From positions 1 to 45,120 of the forward strand of contig JBEKLQ010000062.1 of the NCBI GenBank assembly GCA_050010115.1: a stretch of 45,120 nucleotides of DNA, given 5' to 3'. The stretch is from JAKACA01 sp050010115 (GTDB lineage Bacteria > Actinomycetota > Acidimicrobiia > Acidimicrobiales > Bog-793). Position 1 is the stretch's first letter, and each line of letters begins with the position of its first letter. Positions 24,252 through 31,361 of this stretch are shown here, in pieces. Below the pieces are notes generated by a model. That model was not told the origin of the DNA, did no database searches, and saw only the letters and a list, made by a program, of their open reading frames with translations. A program made the position numbers and the translations under genes.

Positions 24252-26176
24252 GTGCGGCTGCCCGAGACCCGAGCCGAGACGGTGGCAGCCTCGGGCGAGC
24301 AGGCGAGTTTCTCGCTCCCCGAGCGGGTGGCCCTCCTGCTCCTCGGGATCGCGCCAGCGGCGTTCCTGCCCCGGGCGCTCGACCGCTTCGTCTTCCCGAA
24401 GCTCGCCGCCGTAGCCGCCGCCGCGGCGCTTGCGGCCCTCTGCCCACGTCCGTCGTGGCGCTCGTCGGCACCGGGTCGGTGCTCCTCGCCATCTCGGCAC
24501 TCGCCAGCACCTCCCCCCTCGGTGCCCTCGTCGGCCGCGGCCCTCGCTATGAGGGCGTGTTCGTGCTGCCGGTCTACGTGGCGGCGGGCGCGGCGGGCGC
24601 CTGGCTGCTCGGCCCCGCCCGCCGGCGCGGTGCCGTGCCGTGGTGGCTGCGCGCCCTCGCCGTCATGGCCGTGGCCGTTGCCCTCGAGGCCGTGCTCGAA
24701 GCGTTCGGCCTTCGACCGCTTTCGACGGACGTGGCCCGGCCCGGCTCGCTGCTCGGCAACGCCAGCGACGAGGGCGCCCTCGGCGTCCTCCTCCTCGGGC
24801 CGTTCGCCGCCGTGGCGACACGGGTGAGGGACCCTTGGTGCGTCGTCGGGGGGCTCGCCTCCGCCGCCGTCGTCGTGCTCTCGGCGTCCCGCGGCGCCCT
24901 CCTCGGGGCCGTCGCCGTGGTGGCGGTGCTCGTCCTGCTCGGCCGGTCGAGGCGCACGCGCCTCGTGCTCGTCGCTGCAGCGGTCGCCCTCGTGGCGGCG
25001 GCGTTCTCCGTGCCGGCAACGCGCGACCGGGTGCTCGGCACGAGCCCGCTTGCCGCGAGCACCGTCTCGGGGCGCACGCTGCTCTGGAACGAGACGCTGC
25101 ACCTCGTCGGCCGTCATGCCCTCATCGGTGTCGGACCGAGCGGGTACCTCGACGCCATCCCGGCGGAGCACAACCGCACGTGGCAGGTCGAGGTCGGCTC
25201 GTCCAACCCGCCGGACAGCCCGCACGACTGGGTGCTGCAAGCTGCGGCCGACGGCGGCCTCCCCCTCGCAGGGCTGGCCATCGCCCTCGCCCTCGTCGTC
25301 ATGTGGCGGGGCCGCCGGGCCATCTCCGGGCAGCCGTCGCCGGCTGAGGACGCCGCCTTTGCGGGAATGTGGGCCGGGCTCGCCGGCTACGGTCTCGTCC
25401 TGGCGTTCGCCTTCACGTCGCCCGGCACGACCCCGCTCGCCGCCTTCTTCGGGGGGGCGCTCGTCGCCCTGCCACCGAAGCGCCTCGGGGAGGAGGCGGG
25501 CGCCCGGCGCATGAAGGAGGCGCTCTTTCGGGGCGCTCGCGCTGCCCGGCTCGCCACGGCCGCGACGCTCGCCGCGCTGGCGGTGCTGCTCGCGTTGGCC
25601 GCCCTCGCCGAGATCCCCCTTCGCTCCGCCGTCGTCGACGTGGCGGCGGGCCGATACCAGGCCGCTCAACACGAATTCGCAGTCGCCGAGGTGTTGCGGC
25701 CCTGGGACGGCGAGCTGCAGGCGACCGCCGGCCACGCCTTCGTCGTTGCCGCCGAGCAGGACGTGGCAGCGAAGCTGCCAGCAGGCGTCGGCCCGCCGGC
25801 GATCCAGGCGATCAACGACGCCGTCCCCACCGTCGCCCGCGAGCTCTCGGACTACCCCGACTCGCTCCAGGCGCTCGAGGACGCCGCCGGCCTCGCCGAG
25901 CTCACCGGTCGCCCGGGTCGCGCCGCCTCACTGCTCGCCCGCGCCCAGGCGCTCTCCCCTTTCGACCCGGACGTACTGTTCAGCCGCGGCGCCCTCGCCG
26001 CCTCGCGTCACCAGCTCGGTCTCGCCGTGGCGCTGCTCCGCCAGTCGGCGAGCATCTCGCGGACTGACCCGAGGCCGTGGCAGGAGCTGGCCGTCGTCTA
26101 CGACCAACAGGGCCGCAGGGCGCTGGCGGCTGAGGCCGCCCGGCGTGCCCGAGAGCTCGCCTCAACGAGCGGCTAG
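24252..26176 (+). pseudogene. O-antigen ligase/polymerase-like membrane protein with C-terminal TPR region, frame broken by one base
   Basis: The N-terminus reads from GTG 24252 in one frame (RLPETRAETVAAS, then LPERVALLLLGIAPAAFLP and a hydrophobic Ala-rich segment). At about 24443 coding sense moves to another frame (TSVVALVGTGSVLLAISALAS...), which continues to the stop at 26176. Adding one base in the CCC at 24443-24445 would join both halves into a single 641-residue product. It has about ten membrane helices, the O-antigen-ligase hallmark region (SGRTLLWNETLHLVGRHALIGVGPSGYLD, PHDWVLQAAADGGLPLAG) and a C-terminal tetratricopeptide-like helical region (LFSRGALAASRHQLGLAVALLRQSA). Such proteins polymerise or transfer surface glycans. 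The break may be real or a sequencing error in a C run. Confidence 0.75.
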
Positions 26177-26220
26177 CGAAGTCGTCCCCGCCCTGCTGTT
26201 CGGGTGCATGATGAGCGACA

Positions 26221-26952
26221 GTGACGAACGAAGCCCGCGACGAACGAGAAGGCGGCATTACCCGAACTGCCCCACCTGGCGAGCACGATTGGCTGTCCGA
26301 GGCCTACGTCCGCCAGTGGGTCGCGTCCGACACCACCCGGGACAGCGAGCGCCGGCCGAAGTTGCGCCGCGCGGCGTCGCTCCTGCCGTGCGATCGAAGC
26401 CGCGACCTCCGCATCCTCGACCTCGGAGGCGGCTACGGCGAGTTCGCTGCGCAGGTTCTGGAGGAGTTCTCGAACAGCACGGTCGTGTTGCACGACTTCT
26501 CCGCGCCGATGATTGCCGTGGCCCGAGAACGGCTGACCCGATTCGACGAGCGGGTGGACTACCGACTGTCCGACCTGCGTCATCCGGGCTGGAGCGCCGA
26601 TCTCGGCGGCCCGTTCGACGCGGTCGTGTCCGCAATCGCCATCCACAACCTCGGCGAGCCGTCGCGTATCCGCGACGTCTACCACGAGGTGTACACGATC
26701 GTCGCCCCTGGAGGCGCCTTCCTCAATCTCGACTACATCTTGCCGAGCTCGCCCCTCCTCGCCGAATTCTACGCTCGAGCTCTCGGCATTGGTGATTGGG
26801 GAGGCGCACGCCCGACGGTCGAGAGCGAGGCTGCTCAGGCGACGCTCGAGAACCAGTTGCGCTGGCTTCGCGAGGCAGGCTTCGCTGAGGTGGACTGCCT
26901 CTGGAAAGAGCTGTACGAAGTCCTCATTTGCGGGCTGCGCGCCGAGCACTGA
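26221..26952 (+). CDS. class I SAM-dependent methyltransferase
   Basis: A 243-residue methyltransferase of unknown substrate. Motif I is ILDLGGGYGEFAAQVL, the acidic end of strand 2 is in VVLHDFSAPMIAVARERL, and FDAVVSAIAIHNL with APGGAFLNLDYI gives the post-I and post-II motifs of the class I fold. GTG 26221 is the first start after an in-frame stop (26212). No clear ribosome-binding site is visible. It stands alone, 44 bp after the broken ligase gene, and converges on a membrane-protein gene. Confidence 0.88.
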   Translation: MTNEARDEREGGITRTAPPGEHDWLSEAYVRQWVASDTTRDSERRPKLRRAASLLPCDRSRDLRILDLGGGYGEFAAQVLEEFSNSTVVLHDFSAPMIAVARERLTRFDERVDYRLSDLRHPGWSADLGGPFDAVVSAIAIHNLGEPSRIRDVYHEVYTIVAPGGAFLNLDYILPSSPLLAEFYARALGIGDWGGARPTVESEAAQATLENQLRWLREAGFAEVDCLWKELYEVLICGLRAEH

Positions 26953-27005
26953 AGATGAGATGATCGGTCCCGCTGCGGGTTGATGTCTTCGGGCGCCGAA
27001 GATGT

Positions 27006-27854
27006 TCAATGTGCGAAGAGGTGCCAGCCGGCATAGGTCCAGGCCACCACCAGGAAGATTCGGGCCGCTACCGGTCGGGAGATGAAGCACAGCAGCTCCC
27101 CGAAGCTGGCGACCCGGCCCGCCGACCGGCGCGCCACCAGATCGACGCCGGCGGCGCAGACGACCACGCCCAGCCAGAAGGCTACGCCGACGGCGCGGCT
27201 GCGGCCCTCGAGGAGCGCCAGCAGCGGCACAAATTGTCGAACCAGCCCCCCCGCACCGAGAGCAATTCCCGGAGCGCTTGCCGCCCGGGACGCATCGCCT
27301 GGACCCCACCGGCTCTGCCGGTGGGGCGGATTGGCCGATGCGCGTGCCCGGGCCACCGCGAAGCACACCCCGACGGCCATCCACACCGCCATTATGGCGG
27401 CACGCATGGGGCGAAACGCCAATGACAGCGCGCTGATGGTCAGGTGCGGCTCGTGGGTGCCGGTGTCGATACCCAGGATCTCCCAGGCCAGAACCACGAC
27501 TGCGAGCGCCAGCCACGGGGCCGTCCCGGCCAGCGTCCTGCCGGCCCCTCCCCGCCCTCCCTGCCCGGGGCGGGGCCACGACAGCGGGGCCGGCTCGATG
27601 TGCCAGCCGAAGCGGTGCCCACTCCGGCCGAGGTAGACGGCGAGGGCGGCCACCAGTACGACGGAGAGCGATACGAACCAGGCGGACTGCCCGGCGCGGG
27701 TCCCCACCCGGAAGCCGCTAGCCCATCCACACCAGGCCAGGACGAGCACCGCCAAGAGCCCGGCGATACCTCGGCGCAGTGCCACGACCACCATCCTGGC
27801 GCGCCAACCCGCCGGACACGCAAGACGACCCATGCCGTACCCGTCGTTCCGCAC
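27006..27854 (-). CDS. polytopic membrane protein of unknown function
   Basis: Up to 282 residues with about six hydrophobic segments: GIAGLLAVLVLAWCGWASG, WFVSLSVVLVAALAVYL, WLALAVVVLAWEILG, MRAAIMAVWMAVGVCFAVA, VGVAFWLGVVVCAAGVDLVA and RPVAARIFLVVAWTYAGWHLF. No family was recognised. Three starts are possible: GTG 27854, ATG 27833 and ATG 27794. The last begins just before the first membrane segment; none has a convincing ribosome-binding site. Its direction and composition are consistent with a real gene. Confidence 0.6.
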   Translation of the reverse strand: MRNDGYGMGRLACPAGWRARMVVVALRRGIAGLLAVLVLAWCGWASGFRVGTRAGQSAWFVSLSVVLVAALAVYLGRSGHRFGWHIEPAPLSWPRPGQGGRGGAGRTLAGTAPWLALAVVVLAWEILGIDTGTHEPHLTISALSLAFRPMRAAIMAVWMAVGVCFAVARARASANPPHRQSRWGPGDASRAASAPGIALGAGGLVRQFVPLLALLEGRSRAVGVAFWLGVVVCAAGVDLVARRSAGRVASFGELLCFISRPVAARIFLVVAWTYAGWHLFAH

Positions 27855-27937
27855 TCGAGGTGGCAGTTACGTCGGGCACGTCATAGGCCTGGCCTGGTTG
27901 TCAGAGCCCGATTAGTTCGCCGACGCGCGATCGCTAT

Positions 27938-27964
27938 GGAACCGGTTGTGCCTCCGCGGCGTTC
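27938..27964 (+). promoter_or_regulatory. ECF sigma-factor-type promoter (GGAAC-N17-CGTTC)
   Basis: GGAAC at 27938-27942 and CGTTC at 27960-27964 are 17 bp apart, the classical layout of promoters read by extracytoplasmic-function sigma factors. It lies about 30 bp before a (frameshifted) ECF sigma gene, so autoregulation is the natural reading. A GAAAGGA ribosome-binding site (27975-27981) follows. Confidence 0.6.
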
Positions 27965-27992
27965 TTAGGGGTGACGAAAGGACCGTGGCCCA

Positions 27993-28498
27993 GTGTTCAC
28001 TCAGACTCCAGAGCGCGACGACGAGCGGGAGTTCCGACGTTTCGTACTCCAAGCCGCTCCGACCCTGCTCCGAGCCGCCGCGATGCTGTCCCGAGATTTC
28101 GCCACGGCCGAGGATCTCATGCAGACAACCTTCGTGCGAGTCGCACGGCTATGGACAACCGCTCGCGAGGCGCCGCTGCCTACTCGCGACGCGTACTCGT
28201 CAACTTGGCGCGTGACGACGCGCGGAGGCTTGCACGAAAGCCGACTGTGCCGTTGTCCGACAAGCACCTGGACGTCACGCCGGGCGCGGACTCCATGGCC
28301 CGTGTTGCTGATCGGCTCGTCCTACTGCAGGCCATCCGAGCGCTCCCTGAGCCGCAAAGGGCCGTGATCGTCCTCCGCTTCTATCTCGAGCTTTCCGTTG
28401 GCGAGACATCGAAGCTGCTCTCTATCCCCGAGGGAACGGTCAAGTCGGCGACAAGCCGGGCCCTCGCGAAGCTCGCCCACGTAGTGACCCCCCGATGA
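27993..28498 (+). pseudogene. ECF (SigE-like) RNA polymerase sigma factor, frameshifted
   Basis: From GTG 27993 the frame encodes sigma region 2 (FRRFVLQAAPTLLRAAAMLSRDFATAEDLMQTTFVRVARLW). In the same strand but another frame, AAAYSRRVLVNLARDDARRL and region 4 (ALPEPQRAVIVLRFYLELSVGETSKLLSIPEGTVKSATSRAL) run to the stop at 28498. The switch falls between about 28155 and 28180. One extra base there would give a continuous protein of about 168 residues with normal spacing between the two regions. As it stands region 2 is separated from region 4, so the product would not work. The gene has an ECF-type promoter of its own and is followed by an anti-sigma-like gene, the usual pair. Confidence 0.8.
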
Positions 28499-28525
28499 GC
28501 TGGAACAGACCCAAGGACGCATCCG

Positions 28526-29222
28526 ATGCTGACCGAATCCGAACTGGGGAGCCGATTGAGCGACGAGTTGAGAGCCGCAGTGGCGGTGATCGTGCCCTCC
28601 GATGAATTCGTACGGACGGCTCTGTCGCACAGGCCTCGCCGGCGATTGTCTCTCCCGTACCTTGCCCTCGGAGCGATACCGGTCGCAGCGAGCCTCGCCG
28701 CTGCACTCGTGCTGTTCGCGCCGACGTCCGCTGTGGCTCCGCACGCCCACACTCGACCGGCGAACCTCACGGTGCGACTCCTTGGCCACGACGTCCACCT
28801 GCCGAAAGGCGACCGCCTGGTATCCAGTTCGGACTCGTCCTGCCAGGCGTGGTTGAGCTCGACGCGGCGAGAGGCTGTCAACTAGGCCTTTCCAGCCGCC
28901 GTGGACGACGGGGGGATCCCGAGTGCGACCTCGACTGGCCAGAGCAACGTGGTGACAGCCGCCGGACGACGAGCAAAGCTGCATCCAGTCGTCCATCTCT
29001 GGCGCTTGCGCCCTACCACCGGGGATCACCGCTACATTTCCACTCGTTCCTGCCGGCAACGGAGCCTCGCCGACCACCGTCGATGGCTACTACGCCGAGA
29101 CGGTACCCACCAGTGTTCAGGCCACGAACTCAGACGGCAATCTGGCACGCGGCCGATGTAGCCACTCCGGACAACTCGGGGCAGTGGGCGCTCTCGGCCA
29201 GTCCGCTCTGGCAGACTGCGGT
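28526..29222 (+). pseudogene. anti-sigma-like single-pass membrane protein, interrupted
   Basis: ATG 28526 follows AAGGA at eight bases. The first 119 codons read a cytoplasmic part, one membrane helix (LPYLALGAIPVAASLAAALVLFAP, about residues 44-67) and an outer part with LLGHDVHLPKGDRL...SSC, then a TAG at 28883. Coding-like sequence carries on afterwards: AFPAAVDDGGIPSATSTGQSNVV in the same frame, then from about 28959 in another frame PPDDEQSCIQSS, ALPPGITATFPLVPAGNG and TVDGYYAETVPTSVQATNSDGNL. The original gene therefore seems broken by a stop and a frameshift. Its position after an ECF sigma gene suggests a regulator of that sigma factor; no zinc-binding HxxxCxxC motif is seen. A truncated but functional 119-residue protein cannot be excluded. 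Confidence 0.6.
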
Positions 29223-29384
29223 GAGATGAGCAACGGCTACCTGGGCCGGCAGCCGCCCTTCGATGCCTTCTGGGGTGCACGCTACGCGATCGTGGCCGAT
29301 CCCGACGGCAACGACGTCGGCTTGATGAGCCCGGTCGAGGAATCGCGCCGCACATGGCCCCCAGAGGAGTCCCCGGCTCCCTGA
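29223..29384 (+). pseudogene. C-terminal remnant of a VOC/glyoxalase-bleomycin-resistance family protein
   Basis: PFDAFWGARYAIVADPDGNDVGLMSP followed by VEESRRTWPPEESP is the well-known C-terminal end of VOC-fold proteins (metal-ligand Glu region replaced by the DPDGN turn and GLMSP strand). Only about 50 residues remain. There is no start or N-terminal domain, and the frame is continuous with the end of the interrupted anti-sigma-like gene, so two remnants have been joined. Confidence 0.6.
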
Positions 29385-29506
29385 AGCCGGCCAGCGCGAC
29401 CGAGCTCGGCGTCGGACGAGCAAAGGGGTGACGTTCTCGCGCGGCTTGTCGAGTTTGGAGCCGGAACCGTTGCGCCGTGCGTGGCTTCGAGCTGCCAGGC
29501 GCCACC

Positions 29507-29512
29507 TATGAT
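29507..29512 (+). promoter_or_regulatory. putative -10 element of a leaderless yceH-like promoter
   Basis: TATGAT is followed by six bases and GTG 29519, the start nearest to the conserved N-terminus. No ribosome-binding site lies between. This is the closest match to the -10 consensus among the leaderless candidates of the window. Confidence 0.55.
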
Positions 29513-29518
29513 CAGCCC

Positions 29519-30271
29519 GTGCGCCTGGGCCTCGAGGAGGGACGGGTAATCGGTTGCCTCATCGAGAAGCAGCTGACGACGCCCCAGCAGTACCCGCTCA
29601 CCCTCAACGCGCTGGTATTGGCGTGCAACCAGTCCTCGAACCGCGACCCGGTGGTCCGTTACGACGATCGCACTGTGGAGCGGGCACTGGCCTGGCTGAA
29701 GGACGCCGGGCTGGTTCACTTCGTGCACCCTTCGCACGGTCGCTCGGCGACCCGATACCGGCAGGCACTCGACGAGCGGCTGGGCCTCGACGAGCCAAGC
29801 CTTGCACTGGTGGCCGTGCTGCTGTTGCGCGGTCCACAGACGGCTGGCGAGCTGCGGGCCCGGACCGAGCGAATGGCGACCTTCGACGGGATCGCCGCCG
29901 TCGACGTCGAGCTGGAACGCATGGGCGGCGGCTCCAAACCGCTCGTGCTGCGACTGCCGCGCCGTCCCGGGCAGAAGGAGGAGCGCTGGGCGCATCTGCT
30001 CACACCGACCGGGCTCGCACGTGTCGATACCGCTGACGACGCAAGCGGCGCGACGAGCGCTGATCGTGTGCACGATCCCGAGGCCTGTGCGGGCGCTTTC
30101 GCCCCACCGACGGGGCCCGCTGAGGATCCCGGCCGGCCGATCGGTGTCGACTCCCGGGCGCTCGGCGGCGAGCAGCTCACCGCCATCGTCGACGAGGTCG
30201 GCGCGCTGCGGGCCGAGGTTGCCGCACTTCGAGCGGCAGTCGAGGAGCTGCAAGCCAGGCCTTGGCGCTGA
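29519..30271 (+). CDS. YceH/DUF480 family protein
   Basis: A 250-residue protein of the DUF480 family, which folds as two winged-helix-like domains; its role is not established. GLEEGRVIGCLIEKQLTTPQQYPLTLNALVLACNQSSNRDPV is nearly an archetype of the family N-terminus. It continues with ERALAWLKDAGLV, LRGPQTAGELRARTERM and a C-terminal coiled-coil-like end (VGALRAEVAALRAAVEELQ). GTG 29519 is preferred over GTG 29477 because conserved sequence begins there and TATGAT is placed for a leaderless transcript. It stands alone between decayed genes. Confidence 0.88.
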   Translation: MRLGLEEGRVIGCLIEKQLTTPQQYPLTLNALVLACNQSSNRDPVVRYDDRTVERALAWLKDAGLVHFVHPSHGRSATRYRQALDERLGLDEPSLALVAVLLLRGPQTAGELRARTERMATFDGIAAVDVELERMGGGSKPLVLRLPRRPGQKEERWAHLLTPTGLARVDTADDASGATSADRVHDPEACAGAFAPPTGPAEDPGRPIGVDSRALGGEQLTAIVDEVGALRAEVAALRAAVEELQARPWR

Positions 30272-30294
30272 GCGCTGGACGGTCCACCGAGTCT

Positions 30295-30440
30295 CCCGTT
30301 GCCGATCTCGGTCCCGTGCTGGACGAGCCACACTCCCGTCAGCTGGATGGCCGAGCTCCGGGAGCTGCGTTTCTACCTGGCGGGCTGGCCGACGCGGATC
30401 ACCTACTGGCTCGCGTCCGCCGGCGAGCGGGTCGTCGACG
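30295..30440 (+). pseudogene. remnant of a RelE/HigB-like toxin
   Basis: In one frame VADLGPVLDEPHSRQLDG is readable, and in the next MAELRELRFYLAGWPTRITYWLASAGERVV. Together they follow the order of RelE/Gp49-type toxins (conserved Leu-Arg-Glu-Leu-Arg strand, then RI.YW and the ERVV strand). A frame change near 30345-30350 and loss of the final strand and its Lys/Arg residues show that it is dead. No cognate antitoxin is recognisable next to it. Family assignment is by eye and moderate. Confidence 0.45.
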
Positions 30441-30561
30441 TGCAACCGAGACGCCATCCCCATGCCCAGCCTGACGGCTAGCGGAGGGCATGTGGAGGGT
30501 GGAGGGTGGAGCAGCCTCCGCGCCGCCTGCGCTCAGGTCGTGTACTGCTCTCCGAGGTGTC

Positions 30562-30578
30562 GTGCTACTATGTAGCAC
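30562..30578 (+). promoter_or_regulatory. palindromic operator overlapping a leaderless promoter of the phd-vapC operon
   Basis: GTGCTAC-TAT-GTAGCAC is a perfect inverted repeat with 7-bp arms that abuts the antitoxin ATG. Inside it TACTAT (30566-30571) lies seven bases before the ATG, as expected for the -10 of a leaderless transcript. Binding of the antitoxin here would block the polymerase directly, the normal autoregulation of such modules. Confidence 0.7.
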
Positions 30579-30845
30579 ATGGAACGGATCGGGGTACGGG
30601 AACTTCGCCAGCACGCCAGCCGCTACCTGGCCCGAGTGGCGACGGGAGAGACGATCGAGGTTACGGATCGAGGGCGTCCGGTCGCGTTGCTCGTGCCTAC
30701 CCGCGAGGATCGCTGGGAAGAACTGATCGCCAGCGGCCAAGTGGTCGCTGCCACAGGTGATGGCGACGTACTTGACGAGGCCCCAGGCGATTACGGAGTC
30801 GACGCATCGGCTCGACTGGCAGCGATGCGAGATGACGAGCGGTGA
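30579..30845 (+). CDS. Phd/YefM family antitoxin
   Basis: An 88-residue antitoxin. The N-terminal DNA-binding part reads MERIGVRELRQHASRYLARVATGETIEVTDRGRPVALLVP, a classical Phd/YefM sequence. The C-terminal half is acidic and likely disordered until it binds the toxin. It is expected to neutralise the PIN toxin and repress the operon through the palindrome at its start. The stop overlaps the toxin GTG (GTGA), so toxin synthesis is coupled to antitoxin synthesis. Confidence 0.93.
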   Translation: MERIGVRELRQHASRYLARVATGETIEVTDRGRPVALLVPTREDRWEELIASGQVVAATGDGDVLDEAPGDYGVDASARLAAMRDDER

Positions 30846-31240
30846 GGCTTTACCTCGACTCCTCCGCCGTGGTGAAGCTGGTCCAGCGAGAAGCAGAGTC
30901 GGACGCACTTCGACGTTTCCTGCGCCGGCATCGCGCCGATCAGTTCGTCACGAGCGCGCTCGCCCGCGTCGAGGTTGTCGGAGCCGTCTTCACGGGTGGG
31001 AGTCGTGCGATCGAACAGGCGCGTCGACAACTCGCCCGGCTCGACCAGATCGTGCTCAGCGCGGAGTTGCTTGACCGCGCTGCAACCCTGGCGCTTGCGG
31101 GACCACTACGAAGCCTCGACGCGATTCATCTGGCTGCGGCACAGGTTGTCGGTCAAGAGTTGCGAGCGGTCGTGACATATGAACGGCGCATGGCCGATGC
31201 AGCCCGATACCTCGGCTTTGCAGTCGCAGCGCCTGAGTGA
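30842..31240 (+). CDS. VapC-type PIN-domain toxin (RNase)
   Basis: A 132-residue PIN-domain protein. Acidic residues of the metal site are in place: D6 in YLDSSAVVKL, E44 in ARVEVVGAVF and D93 in LRSLDAIHLAAA; the last position usually Asp reads VTYERRMADAA, with E113 or D119 as the possible replacement. Such toxins cut tRNA or rRNA when the antitoxin is degraded (family knowledge). The start is GTG 30842, coupled to the antitoxin. The gene looks intact, unlike its neighbours on the left. Confidence 0.92.
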   Translation: MRLYLDSSAVVKLVQREAESDALRRFLRRHRADQFVTSALARVEVVGAVFTGGSRAIEQARRQLARLDQIVLSAELLDRAATLALAGPLRSLDAIHLAAAQVVGQELRAVVTYERRMADAARYLGFAVAAPE

Positions 31241-31306
31241 CGCCACCTGGTTCCGGAGTCTTGGGACGCCGACCCGGGATAGGACCGAGCCTCATGCAAT
31301 GACCAA

Positions 31307-31325
31307 GCGGGGCCGGAGGCTCCGC
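31307..31325 (+). terminator. hairpin terminator-like structure after vapC
   Basis: GCGGGGCC-GGA-GGCTCCGC pairs over 8 bp with one G-T wobble, 66 bp after the toxin stop, followed by TCCTT. It lies between two convergent genes and could serve the FAD oxidase as well. Confidence 0.4.
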
Positions 31326-31361
31326 TCCTTCGGCGCCGCGGCGCTGTCTCGCCGGGCCTGC

